From Pseudorhizobium pelagicum (lineage in GTDB: Bacteria > Pseudomonadota > Alphaproteobacteria > Rhizobiales > Rhizobiaceae): a stretch of 64,000 bases of DNA. The notes under the pieces are model-generated. The model was not told where the DNA came from and ran no database searches. It saw only the letters and a program-made list of their open reading frames with translations. A program made the translations under genes and the position numbers. The DNA lies in contig JOKI01000003.1 in the NCBI GenBank assembly GCA_000722615.1, positions 120,891-184,890 of the forward strand, given 5' to 3'. Shown piece by piece: positions 41,037-49,822 of the stretch (the stretch's first letter is position 1; every line of letters starts with the position of its first letter).

Positions 41037-42269
41037 ATGGAAGCCAATACTTCTGTTCCGGTGTCCGAAGAGGACCGCCGGCTCAAGATCAGCCTGAAGA
41101 ATGTTTTCAAGGTCTTCGGCGAACGGCCCGACAAGGCGCTTGCCATGGTCAAATCCGGCAAGAGCAAGACCGAGATCCACGCCGAGACCGGCTGTGCGAT
41201 CGGTGTCAACGATGCCAGCTTCGACGTCAAGGATGGCGAGATCTTCGTCATCATGGGGCTCTCCGGCTCGGGCAAATCAACCCTCCTTCGCCTTCTCAAC
41301 CGACTGATCGAGCCCACTGCCGGCTCGATCGAGATCGACGGTCGCGACATTACCAAGATGTCCCGCAAGGAACTCATCGACGTTCGCCGCCGCGATATCA
41401 GCATGGTGTTCCAGTCGTTTGCGCTGCTGCCGAACCGTACCGTCCTCAACAATGCCGCCTTCGGGCTGGAGGTTGCCGGTGTGGGCGAGGCGGAGCGGAC
41501 GGAGAAGGCGATGGTTGCGCTGAGGGCCGTCGGGCTCGAAGGCTACGCCGACAGTCGCCCAAACCAGCTTTCGGGCGGCATGAAGCAGCGCGTCGGGCTT
41601 GCCCGGGCGCTTGCCAGCGAACCGACGATCCTGCTGATGGACGAGGCCTTCTCGGCGCTCGACCCCCTGATCCGTACCGAGATGCAGGATGAACTGGTGC
41701 GCCTGCAGGCGGAACACAGCCGCACGATCGTCTTCGTCAGCCACGACCTCGATGAGGCGATGCGGATCGGCGACCGGATCTGCATCATGCAGAACGGCAG
41801 CGTCATCCAGGTGGGAACGCCGGACGAGATCGTGACCCAGCCCGCCAACGACTACGTGCGCTCCTTCTTCCGCAATGTCGATGTCACTCAGGTCTTCAAG
41901 GCCGGCGACATCGCGCGCCAGACGCAGGTGACGATCATCGACCGACAGGGCGTTTCGGTCGCGGCGGCGCTCGAGCGGATGCAGAACTTCGACCGGGAGT
42001 ACGCCATCGTTCTCGGCCGCGACAAGAAATACCACGGCATGGTCAGTCAGACGTCACTGGTGGAGAAAGTCCGGACCGGTTCCACCGATCCCTACCGCAA
42101 CGCCTTCCTGGCCGACATCGAGCCGATTGCTGCGAGCGAGCCTCTCGCCACCGTCCTCGGGCGGGTTGCCGGGAGCACCTGGCCGCTGCCGGTCGTCGAC
42201 GAGCAGGGTCGTTACGTCGGATCGATCAGCAAGTCGGTTCTCCTTGAGACGCTTGATCGCGCCAGCTGA
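41037..42269 (+). CDS. proV: Glycine betaine/proline ABC transporter ATP-binding protein
   Basis: 410 residues, close to E. coli ProV along its length. A ProV-specific N-terminal segment (FKVFGERPDKALAMVKSGKS) precedes Walker A GLSGSGKSTLLRLLNRLIEP. Then come the Q-loop MVFQSFALLPNRTVL, signature QLSGGMKQRVGLARAL, Walker B ILLMDEAFSALDPL and H-loop VFVSHDLDEAMRIGDR. The C-terminal ~130 residues are a CBS pair, thought to sense ionic strength in this family. It energises uptake of betaine-type osmolytes. ATG is used here; an in-frame TTG at 41010 has a better SD (GGAGG 6 bases upstream) and could be the true start. Confidence 0.92.
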   Translation: MEANTSVPVSEEDRRLKISLKNVFKVFGERPDKALAMVKSGKSKTEIHAETGCAIGVNDASFDVKDGEIFVIMGLSGSGKSTLLRLLNRLIEPTAGSIEIDGRDITKMSRKELIDVRRRDISMVFQSFALLPNRTVLNNAAFGLEVAGVGEAERTEKAMVALRAVGLEGYADSRPNQLSGGMKQRVGLARALASEPTILLMDEAFSALDPLIRTEMQDELVRLQAEHSRTIVFVSHDLDEAMRIGDRICIMQNGSVIQVGTPDEIVTQPANDYVRSFFRNVDVTQVFKAGDIARQTQVTIIDRQGVSVAAALERMQNFDREYAIVLGRDKKYHGMVSQTSLVEKVRTGSTDPYRNAFLADIEPIAASEPLATVLGRVAGSTWPLPVVDEQGRYVGSISKSVLLETLDRAS

Positions 42270-42290
42270 CATCAGAGATTGGATGCAATC

Positions 42291-43172
42291 ATGAACTTCG
42301 ATATTGGTGACGGCGTCGACACGATCGTCAATTACATTCTCGACAACTTCTCGCCCGCCCTGGAAGGCATCGCAGCCATCATCGGTTTCGTGACCGATGG
42401 TATCCAGGATACGCTGGCCGCTCTGCCCATGCTGGTGGGGCTGGCGATCTTTGTCCTCCTGTCGCTCTGGCGGGTCGGAACGGGGTTTGCAGTCTTCACG
42501 GGCGTTGCCCTCTGGCTGGTGGACACCATGGGCCTCTGGCCGGCGATGATGGAGACGCTGTCCCTCGTCATCGCCTCGACGGTCATCGCTATGCTCATCG
42601 GCCTGCCGCTCGGCATTGCCATGGCCGCCAAGGATTCCGTCGCCTCCAGCATTCGGCCTGTGCTCGACCTGATGCAGACGATGCCGGCCTTCGTCTATCT
42701 CATTCCGGCGGCGATGTTCTTCGGGCTCGGCGCCGTACCGGGGACGATCGCCACCGTGATTTTTTCCATGCCGCCGGTGGTGCGTCTTACCAATCTCGGT
42801 ATCCGTCAGGTCGACGTCGAATTCGTCGAGGCGGGCCAGGCCTTCGGCTGCACCGCGTCGCAGTTGCTCTTCAAGGTCCAGCTGCCGAACGCCCTGCCGT
42901 CGATCATGGCCGGCATCAACCAGACGATCATGCTGTCGCTGTCCATGGTGGTGATCGCCTCCATGATCGGTGCCGGTGGTCTCGGAAACACCGTGCTGAC
43001 GGGCATCCAGCGCTTGGATGTCGGTACCGGTTTCGAAGGCGGCCTTGCGGTCGTCATTCTCGCGGTCGTTCTCGACCGCATCACCCAGAGTTTTGGGAAG
43101 GAGCGGCCGGTCTTCTGGCGCACCTTCTTCCCGAAGGCAGCGCGGCAACAGACCGAACAGGCACCAGCCTGA
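42291..43172 (+). CDS. proW: Glycine betaine/proline ABC transporter permease
   Basis: 293 residues, inner membrane. About six to seven helices with the BPD_transp_1 core ETLSLVIASTVIAMLIGLPL. The permease EAA-type loop is VDVEFVEAGQAFGCTASQLL, followed by QLPNALPSIMAGINQTIMLS and MIGAGGLGNTVLTGIQRLD, classic for ProW/OpuAB. An in-frame TTG four codons upstream is less likely than this ATG. It follows proV by 21 bp. Two copies would pair with two ProV subunits. Confidence 0.93.
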   Translation: MNFDIGDGVDTIVNYILDNFSPALEGIAAIIGFVTDGIQDTLAALPMLVGLAIFVLLSLWRVGTGFAVFTGVALWLVDTMGLWPAMMETLSLVIASTVIAMLIGLPLGIAMAAKDSVASSIRPVLDLMQTMPAFVYLIPAAMFFGLGAVPGTIATVIFSMPPVVRLTNLGIRQVDVEFVEAGQAFGCTASQLLFKVQLPNALPSIMAGINQTIMLSLSMVVIASMIGAGGLGNTVLTGIQRLDVGTGFEGGLAVVILAVVLDRITQSFGKERPVFWRTFFPKAARQQTEQAPA

Positions 43173-43233
43173 TCGTCGCGATGCGTCAAAGCGGGCAGAA
43201 CGCCCGATGCGAACCTTCCAAAAAGGAGCAGAT

Positions 43234-44103
43234 ATGATCAAGAAAATTCTTTCCATGGGCCTCGCCGCAGCGATGGCAAGCAGTGTTGCAACGACCGCGC
43301 TGGCACAGGACGGCACACCCGTGAAGATCGGCTGGTCGGCATGGTCCGACGCTGAATTCGCAACGAAACTTGCCGCAAAGCTGATCGAGGATGAACTCGG
43401 CCAGGACGTCGAGCTGGTCCAGACCGATGTCGCGCCTCTCTATCAGGGCGTCAGCCGCGGTGATCTCGACCTCATGATGATGGCATGGCTGCCGCAGACG
43501 CATGCCGACTACTACGCCAGGGTCAAGGACGACGTCGAAACGATCGGTACCGTCTACGACGGCGCAAAGCTCGGCTGGATCGTCCCGAACTACATTCCGG
43601 AAGACATGATCAGCTCGATCGAGGACCTGTCCAAGGACGAGGTCAAGGAGAAGCTGGACAGCACCATCCAGGGCATCGATCCGGGCGCCGGCCTGACGCG
43701 GCTTTCGCAGCAGGCCGTCAAGGATTACGGCCTCGACGACTACAACCTGCAGATCTCCAGTGAGGCCGGCATGCTGACGACCGTCGACCGTGCCATGCGC
43801 TCGGAAGACTGGTTCGTGGCCACCTCCTGGAGCCCGCACTGGATGTTCGGCAAATACGATGTCCGCTACATCGAGGACCCGAAGAAGTCGCTGGGCGAGG
43901 CCGAGCATGTCGATATCCTGGCACGCAAGGGTTTCCAGGAAGACCGGCCTGAAGTTGCTGCCTTCCTGTCGCGCATGAAGCTGCCGATCTCCGATCTCGA
44001 GGCCGGCATGTTCAATGCCCAGGAAACCTCGTACGAGGAAGCCGTTGCACAATACATCGAAGACCATCCGGACCAGGTCGATGCCTGGGTCGGCAAGGAC
44101 TGA
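43234..44103 (+). CDS. proX: Glycine betaine-type substrate-binding protein
   Basis: 289 residues with signal peptide 1-24 (ends TTALAQ). The OpuAC domain has the aromatic-cage regions SAWSDAEFATKLAA, LMMMAWLPQTHADYY, LGWIVPNYIPEDM and SWSPHWMFGKYD, the tryptophans that bind quaternary ammonium groups in betaine/choline-binding proteins. AAAAGGAG precedes the ATG. It is the last gene of the operon, and a strong terminator follows. Choline, proline betaine or glycine betaine are all possible ligands; the motif pattern does not separate them. Confidence 0.92.
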   Translation: MIKKILSMGLAAAMASSVATTALAQDGTPVKIGWSAWSDAEFATKLAAKLIEDELGQDVELVQTDVAPLYQGVSRGDLDLMMMAWLPQTHADYYARVKDDVETIGTVYDGAKLGWIVPNYIPEDMISSIEDLSKDEVKEKLDSTIQGIDPGAGLTRLSQQAVKDYGLDDYNLQISSEAGMLTTVDRAMRSEDWFVATSWSPHWMFGKYDVRYIEDPKKSLGEAEHVDILARKGFQEDRPEVAAFLSRMKLPISDLEAGMFNAQETSYEEAVAQYIEDHPDQVDAWVGKD

Positions 44104-44112
44104 TTGACGACC

Positions 44113-44149
44113 GGCCGGTCGGGCTTTGCCCGGCCGGCCATTTCTTTTT
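44113..44149 (+). terminator. Terminator after proX
   Basis: 12-bp GC-rich stem with one G-T pair (44113-44124 and 44128-44139), TTT loop, followed by a run of nine pyrimidines, eight of them T, directly after the proX stop. Confidence 0.9.
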
Positions 44150-44170
44150 CCAAGGCAGGTGGAGGCTCTG

Positions 44171-44431
44171 ATGGACCACGCACAGACCGAACTCTCCGTT
44201 TGTGACGACGACACGTTGGGTGGACGCATTTCCCTTGCTCGCGACGCCGCGGCACTATCCGTGACGGAGACTGCTTTGATCCTAGGGGTCGAAACAGCAA
44301 CCTGGTCCAACTGGGAAAACGACCGGGCCGAGCCACGCGCCAACCGTCTGGGCATGCTCGCCGGCGTGCTGCAGGTCAGTGTCGGCTGGCTCCTGGCCGG
44401 CCAGGGTCGTGGACCCGGCTATAGCGCCTGA
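44171..44431 (+). CDS. Small Xre/Cro-type helix-turn-helix regulator
   Basis: 86 residues, a single HTH domain (~15-80): LGGRISLARDAAALSVTETA, ETATWSNWENDRAEPRANRL, then LAGVLQVSVGWLLAGQG. There is no effector domain. TGGAGG lies 5 bases before the ATG; the frame also extends upstream into the proX terminator, which is unlikely to be translated. It sits between the betaine importer and the peptide importer, on the same strand, and may regulate either. Single-domain Xre proteins with a WLL(A/T)G C-terminus are common in Rhizobiales; targets unknown. Confidence 0.82.
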   Translation: MDHAQTELSVCDDDTLGGRISLARDAAALSVTETALILGVETATWSNWENDRAEPRANRLGMLAGVLQVSVGWLLAGQGRGPGYSA

Positions 44432-44522
44432 GCTTTGTCCGCAAATGCGGCTAACGCCTTGTCATCGCGGATGACGGGGCTACCTTATCTCCGAACCAGG
44501 CCAAATCGAAAGGATCTTCCCC

Positions 44523-46076
44523 ATGAAGAGGCTGTTTCAACGGGCGGCTGTTGCCGCCGCATTTGCGCTGGTCGGTTTCACCGCTGCCGCGCAGACACCC
44601 CCGAATGTCCTGATCGTCGGTCAGATTGCCGAGCCGCAGTCGCTTGATCCTCATGCCGTGACCGCCACCAACGATTTCCGCATCCTCGTGAACCTGTACG
44701 ACGGCCTGGTCCGGTACAAGGACGGGACCCTCGAAGTGGAGCCGGCGCTTGCGGAAAGCTGGACGATCTCCGACGACGGGAAGACCTATACCTTCAAGCT
44801 TCGAGAAGGCGTGACCTTCCATGATGGCTCGGCCTTCGATGCGACGGCGGTCAAGTTCAACTTCGACCGGATGCTGAAGGAGGATCACCCCTTCCACGAC
44901 ACCGGCCCGTTTCCGCTGTCCTTCAACTTCGCCTCCATCGATGCGGTGAATGTCATCGACGACAACACGGTCGAATTCCAGCTGAAGGAAGCATTCGCGC
45001 CGTTCCTCTCCAATCTCGCCTATCCCACCGGCCTGATCGTCTCGCCCGCCGCGGTCGAGGAGCATGGCCAGGAATTCGGGCGCCATCCGTCCGGCACCGG
45101 CCCTTTCAAGTTCGCGGAATGGCAGTCCAACCAGTTGGTCGCTGCCGAGCGGAACGAAGACTATTGGGACGGGGCGCCCGCGCTTGAAGCCGTCGTCTTC
45201 CGTCCGATCACCGATTCCAACACGCGCGTTGCCGAAATGCTCGCCGGTGGCATCGACGTGATGGTCGAAGTGCCGCCGGACAACCTCGCCTCCTTCAAGT
45301 CGGACGCCAACTTCTCCGTTACCGAGCAGGCCGGTCCCCACGTCTGGTTCTCGATCCTCAACACGAAGGAAGGGCCATTTGCCGACAAGCGGGTTCGCCA
45401 GGCGGCCAACTATGCGGTCAACAAGGAGACGCTGGTCAACGATGTGCTGCAGGGCACCGCGACCGTTGCCGCCGGCCCCATCCCGCCGGCATTCAACTGG
45501 GTCGAAAGCTCCGTGGAGCCTTATCCATACGATCCGGAGAAGGCGAAGGCGCTGCTGGCCGAGGCCGGTGTCGAGAACCCGGAGCTGACCTTCTACGTGA
45601 CCGAGGGTGGTTCGGGCATGCTCAATCCTGTCGTCATGGGAGCCGCGATCCAGGCGGATCTCCAGGCCGTCGGCTTCGACGTCTCCATCGAGAGCTACGA
45701 GTGGAATACCTTCCTCGGCCGCGTCAACGCCGGTCTCGAGGGGCAGGCCGATATGGCCGAGATGGCCTGGATGACCAATGATCCCGACACCGTGCCCTAT
45801 CTGACGCTGCGCACCGATGCGCAGCCGGAGAACGGCGGCTTCAACTCCGGCTACTACTCGAACCCGGAGGTCGACAAGCTCCTCGACCAGGCGCGCACCT
45901 CCACGGATCAGGCGGAACGCGGCAGGCTCTACGGTGACGTGCAGCAGATCGTGCACGACGACGCGCCGTGGCTCTTCGTGGCCAACTGGAAGCAGAACGC
46001 CGTGACGACCGCGGCCGTTCAGGGCTTCAAGCTGCAGCCGTCCTTCCTGCTGCATCTCAAAGACGTCAGCAAGTAA
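44523..46076 (+). CDS. Peptide-type ABC transporter substrate-binding protein (family 5)
   Basis: 517 residues with signal peptide 1-23 (ends TAAAQ). The SBP_bac_5 domain spans nearly the whole mature chain: AEPQSLDPHAVTATNDFRIL, LYDGLVRYKDGTLEVEPALA, FKLREGVTFHDGSAFDATAV, GTGPFKFAEWQ and a C-terminal YSNPEVDKLLDQARTSTD. It delivers oligopeptides, dipeptides or similar compounds to the permeases encoded next. Many rhizobial relatives bind opines or sugars, so the ligand is open. The leader contains GGCTACC but no obvious SD apart from AAAGGA 7 bases before the ATG. Confidence 0.9.
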   Translation: MKRLFQRAAVAAAFALVGFTAAAQTPPNVLIVGQIAEPQSLDPHAVTATNDFRILVNLYDGLVRYKDGTLEVEPALAESWTISDDGKTYTFKLREGVTFHDGSAFDATAVKFNFDRMLKEDHPFHDTGPFPLSFNFASIDAVNVIDDNTVEFQLKEAFAPFLSNLAYPTGLIVSPAAVEEHGQEFGRHPSGTGPFKFAEWQSNQLVAAERNEDYWDGAPALEAVVFRPITDSNTRVAEMLAGGIDVMVEVPPDNLASFKSDANFSVTEQAGPHVWFSILNTKEGPFADKRVRQAANYAVNKETLVNDVLQGTATVAAGPIPPAFNWVESSVEPYPYDPEKAKALLAEAGVENPELTFYVTEGGSGMLNPVVMGAAIQADLQAVGFDVSIESYEWNTFLGRVNAGLEGQADMAEMAWMTNDPDTVPYLTLRTDAQPENGGFNSGYYSNPEVDKLLDQARTSTDQAERGRLYGDVQQIVHDDAPWLFVANWKQNAVTTAAVQGFKLQPSFLLHLKDVSK

Positions 46077-46137
46077 TCCAACGCTGCCGGTCCAGCCGCT
46101 GCGGCGGCGGGCCGGCATGCGTCTGCGGAGGCAGTGC

Positions 46138-47085
46138 ATGCCGTCCTACATCCTGAAGCGGCTCCTTTCGATGATCCCCGTCCTCTTCGGGCTGTCGGTC
46201 ATCGTGTTTCTCGTCATGGCGATGATCCCGGGCGACCCCGCAATCGCCATCCTCGGCGCCTATGCAACGCCGGAGAATGTCGCGCGGATCAACAGCGATC
46301 TCGGCCTCGACAAGCCGCTCGTGCAGCAATACTTCATCTGGATCGGGAACGTCCTGCAGGGCGATTTCGGCCGCTCCTTTGCACTCAACCGCCCGGTTCT
46401 GGACGAGGTGCTGGAGCGCTTCCGGGCGACGCTGGTGCTGGCGGGCGTTGCGCTCGTGCTGTGCTCGGTGATCGGGTTGGTGGCCGGCGTGGTGTCCGCT
46501 GTCCGACAGTTCGGCTGGGTCGACAAGGTGATCACCTTCGTCGTGCTTGCCGGTATCTCCGTGCCGTCCTTCTGGCTCGGCCTGATCCTGATCCTGCTCT
46601 TTGCCGTGAAGTGGCGGCTGCTGCCGGCAAGCGGCATGTATGCCGTCTACGGCGGCGGCGACCTGAAGGACCTCCTGCTTCATCTGATCCTGCCCGCCTT
46701 CACCCTTGCCGTGGTCGCAGCCGGCGTCATCGCCAGGCTGACGCGCGCCGCCATGCTCGAGGTGCTGCGCCAGGACTTTATCCGCACAGCCAGGGCGAAA
46801 GGACTGCCGGAACGCAGCGTCATCTACCGTCATGCGTTCCGGGCCGCGCTCGTCAGCGTCATTCCGGTGATCGGCATACAGGCTGGCTTCGTTCTGGGCG
46901 GTGCCGTCTATATCGAGACCGTCTTCCAGTGGCCGGGCGTCGGCGCCATGCTGGTCAAGGCCATCTCCACGCGCGACATCCTCCTGGTTCAGGGCGGCGT
47001 GCTCGTCGTGGCGGGCAGCTATGTGTTCTTCAACCTCATCGCCGACGTGGTCCAGACGATGCTCGATCCGAGGATCCGCACATGA
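46138..47085 (+). CDS. Peptide-type ABC transporter permease (DppB-like)
   Basis: 315 residues with six membrane helices: N-terminal LLSMIPVLFGLSVIVFLVMA MIPGDP block, GISVPSFWLGLILILLFAV, and the conserved EAA loop VLRQDFIRTARAKGLPERSV. The end VVQTMLDPRIRT is typical of DppB. An upstream in-frame codon exists, but this ATG starts the usual MPSYILKRLL sequence. The stop overlaps the next gene by 4 bp. It is the first of the two permease units of the importer. Confidence 0.92.
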   Translation: MPSYILKRLLSMIPVLFGLSVIVFLVMAMIPGDPAIAILGAYATPENVARINSDLGLDKPLVQQYFIWIGNVLQGDFGRSFALNRPVLDEVLERFRATLVLAGVALVLCSVIGLVAGVVSAVRQFGWVDKVITFVVLAGISVPSFWLGLILILLFAVKWRLLPASGMYAVYGGGDLKDLLLHLILPAFTLAVVAAGVIARLTRAAMLEVLRQDFIRTARAKGLPERSVIYRHAFRAALVSVIPVIGIQAGFVLGGAVYIETVFQWPGVGAMLVKAISTRDILLVQGGVLVVAGSYVFFNLIADVVQTMLDPRIRT

Positions 47086-48884
47086 GCGATGCTCTCGCAA
47101 CCCCATCGCTGCCGGCGGCAGGTTCCGGCCGCGTCTCCTCCTGGAGGCTGCTCTTCAACAACCGGCTGGCGACCATTGGGCTCTGCATGCTGTCGGCGCT
47201 GGTGTTGATGACGCTCCTGGCGCCGATCCTGCCGCTGCCGGATCCGGATGCCACGGCGCCTGCGGATCGTCTGCAGCCCCTGTTTTCGGCAGGCCATATC
47301 CTCGGGACCGACCAGCTGGGCCGCGACATCCTCAGCCGGTTGATCTGGGGCAGCCGTGTCTCCATGATCGTCGGCTTCTCCGCCACCCTGGTCGCCGCGG
47401 CCATCGGGTCCACGATCGGCATCGTTTCGGGCTATGCCGGGGGGCGCACGGACAACCTGATGATGCGCGGCATCGATATGCTGATGGCATTCCCCTACAT
47501 CCTGCTGGCGCTGGCCATCGTCGCCGTGCTGGGGCCGGGGCTGATGAACGCCCTCTATGCCATTGCCGTCGTCAACATTCCCTTCTTCGCGCGCAACGTG
47601 CGCGGCGTGACGCTCGGGCTCTCGCATCGCGAGTTCGTCGATGCCGCACGGCTGTCGGGCAAGGGGCATCTGTCGATCGTTCTGACCGAGATCCTGCCCA
47701 ATGTCCTGCCGGTCATCGTCATCACCATGTCGACGACCGCCGGATGGATGATCCTCGAAACGGCCGGCCTCAGCTTTCTCGGCCTCGGGGCGCAACCGCC
47801 GCAGGCAGACCTCGGCTCGATGCTCGGCGAGGGGCGGGCACAGCTCTTCACGGCGCCGCATGTCTCGGTGGTGCCAGGGGTGATGATCTTCCTGATCGTC
47901 ATCAGCCTGAACGTGCTCGGTGACGGCATCCGCGACGTGCTCGATCCGCGCCTCAGGTCAGGCGCGCTCCTTCGTCCCGGTCCGGTCACGGCTGTCGATC
48001 CGGAACGCTCTCGACCGAAGAACGGCAAGCCGAGTGCGATCCTCACCGTCGAGGGGCTGGAAATCGGATTTACCCGTAACGGTCGCTATTCGGCTGCCGT
48101 CAAGGGCGTCTCCCTGCATCTGCACCCCGGCGAATGCCTGGGACTGATCGGCGAAAGCGGCTCGGGAAAAAGTGTCACCGCCTTGTCGATCATGGGACTG
48201 GTCAGCTCCCCGCCGGGGATCATCCGCAACGGGGCGATCTACCTGCATGGCGAGGACGTGCTGTCGATGCCGCAGACCCAGCTGATTTCCGCCAGGGGAA
48301 GCCGGGTCGCCTATATCTTCCAGGACCCGCTGACGACGCTGCATCCGATGCATTCCATCGGCCGGCAGGTCGCGGAGGCGATCGCCGCGCACCAGACACT
48401 GAGCCGGCAGGCTCTGCGGGAGAGAAGCATCGCGCTGCTCGATCGCGTCGGGATCCCGGACGCCGAGAAGCGGGCAAACCATTTCCCGCATCAGCTCTCG
48501 GGCGGTCAGCGGCAACGCGTCGGGATTGCCATGGCGCTTGCGAATGATCCGGATGTCATCATTGCCGACGAGCCGACGACGGCGCTCGACGTCACCGTGC
48601 AGGCTCAGATCCTGGCGCTGCTGCGCGAGCTGCAACGGGAGCGCGGCATGGCCCTGCTCTTCATCACGCATGATTTCGGCGTGGTGACGGAGATCTGCGA
48701 TCGCGTCGCCGTCATGAGAGATGGCCACATCGTGGAAACTGGCAAGACGCAGGCCGTGCTTGGTGATCCGCAGCACGAATACACGAAACGCCTGATCGCC
48801 TGCGTGCCGGAGATCGGGACCGGCAAAAGCTTCCTCGATAGGGTGGCGCCGATCTTTGCTGCCGATGCGGAGGAACGACCATGA
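47082..48884 (+). CDS. Fused peptide ABC permease (DppC-like) and ATP-binding protein (DppD-like)
   Basis: 600 residues joining two normally separate subunits. Residues 1-~290 are a DppC permease (GTDQLGRDILSRLIWGSRVS, MLMAFPYILLALAIVAVLGP, GLSFLGLGAQPPQADLGSML). Residues ~320-590 are an ABC ATPase with GESGSGKSVTALSIMGL (Walker A), [47 protein letters not shown] and LLFITHDFGVVTEI. A short linker (~290-320) joins them with no stop or frameshift. Its start overlaps dppB and its stop overlaps the second ATPase gene. The open frame continues upstream through dppB in a shadow frame, so the ATG at the overlap is used. Confidence 0.92.
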   Translation: MSDALATPSLPAAGSGRVSSWRLLFNNRLATIGLCMLSALVLMTLLAPILPLPDPDATAPADRLQPLFSAGHILGTDQLGRDILSRLIWGSRVSMIVGFSATLVAAAIGSTIGIVSGYAGGRTDNLMMRGIDMLMAFPYILLALAIVAVLGPGLMNALYAIAVVNIPFFARNVRGVTLGLSHREFVDAARLSGKGHLSIVLTEILPNVLPVIVITMSTTAGWMILETAGLSFLGLGAQPPQADLGSMLGEGRAQLFTAPHVSVVPGVMIFLIVISLNVLGDGIRDVLDPRLRSGALLRPGPVTAVDPERSRPKNGKPSAILTVEGLEIGFTRNGRYSAAVKGVSLHLHPGECLGLIGESGSGKSVTALSIMGLVSSPPGIIRNGAIYLHGEDVLSMPQTQLISARGSRVAYIFQDPLTTLHPMHSIGRQVAEAIAAHQTLSRQALRERSIALLDRVGIPDAEKRANHFPHQLSGGQRQRVGIAMALANDPDVIIADEPTTALDVTVQAQILALLRELQRERGMALLFITHDFGVVTEICDRVAVMRDGHIVETGKTQAVLGDPQHEYTKRLIACVPEIGTGKSFLDRVAPIFAADAEERP

Positions 48885-49678
48885 GCGGCAGCGCCATCGA
48901 GGTCCGCAATCTGAGCAAGACGTTTGGCGGCGGGCGGTCACTGTTTGGCACGGAGCGGCATGCGGTCAAGGCTGTCGACCAGGTGTCGCTCGTGTTGCAG
49001 CGGGGCGAAACGCTGGCGGTGGTGGGAGAGAGCGGATCGGGCAAGAGCACGCTTGCGCGCATGCTGGTCGGGCTCGAAGAGCCGACGTTCGGGGACATGC
49101 AAATTGCCGGCCGCGATGCTGCTGCACTTCGTCGCGACGGACCAAGAGCCTTCGGGAAGATGGTTCAATATGTGTTTCAGGATCCGGTCGCCTCTCTCAA
49201 TCCGCGCAAGATGATCCGGCAGGCTCTGGAGGCGCCGCTGAAACTGATGAACGGATATGACGCCGGGAAGCGGCAGGCGCGGATGGCGGAGCTGCTCGAT
49301 GCGGTGCAGATGCCGAAGGATACGCTGGATCGCTACCCGCACGAGTTCTCCGGCGGTCAGGCACAGCGTATCGCCATTGCACGGGCGCTGGCGGCCGAGG
49401 CTGAAATTCTCATTCTCGACGAGCCGGTGAGCGCTCTCGACGTGTCCGTCCAGGCTCAAGTGCTCCTGCTCCTGCGGGACCTGAAGCGGCAGTTCGGCCT
49501 CTCGTATCTGTTTATCAGCCACGACCTTGCCGTCGTCGAGGCGATCTCCGACCGAGTTGCGGTGATGCACAAGGGGCGGCTGGTGGAAGAAGCGCCGACG
49601 GACCAGTTGTTCAGGGCCCCCCGCGATCCTTATACTCGGCAATTGCTTGACAGCGCGCCGAAGCTGCGGAAGGCCTGA
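48881..49678 (+). CDS. Peptide ABC transporter ATP-binding protein (DppF-like)
   Basis: 265 residues. Walker A GESGSGKSTLARMLVGLEEP, Q-loop QYVFQDPVASLNPRKMI, signature FSGGQAQRIAIARALAAEAE, Walker B ILILDEPVSALDVSVQAQVL and FISHDLAVVEAISDRVAVM. C-terminal TRQLLDSAPKL is the usual oligopeptide-ATPase extension. It forms the second nucleotide-binding subunit with the ATPase half of the fused protein. It overlaps the upstream gene by 4 bp and is the last transporter gene; nadE follows after 144 bp. Confidence 0.92.
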   Translation: MSGSAIEVRNLSKTFGGGRSLFGTERHAVKAVDQVSLVLQRGETLAVVGESGSGKSTLARMLVGLEEPTFGDMQIAGRDAAALRRDGPRAFGKMVQYVFQDPVASLNPRKMIRQALEAPLKLMNGYDAGKRQARMAELLDAVQMPKDTLDRYPHEFSGGQAQRIAIARALAAEAEILILDEPVSALDVSVQAQVLLLLRDLKRQFGLSYLFISHDLAVVEAISDRVAVMHKGRLVEEAPTDQLFRAPRDPYTRQLLDSAPKLRKA

Positions 49679-49822
49679 GGTCGCCCAGTTGCTTCGGCGC
49701 AGGATCACGATAAACAGGATCGAGATGATGATCTGTCGCCGATCGACATCATATGTCTTGCCGGTGGCGGCGAGCGCCCAATGTCACTCAAGGCGCAAGA
49801 TCAGACGAGGAGAGGCCAGGTC

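Noticed and set aside
46134..47081. Apparent 316-codon N-terminal extension of the permease-ATPase fusion
   Set aside because: It is an Arg/Pro-rich shadow frame entirely inside the DppB gene; the real start is the ATG overlapping the DppB stop.
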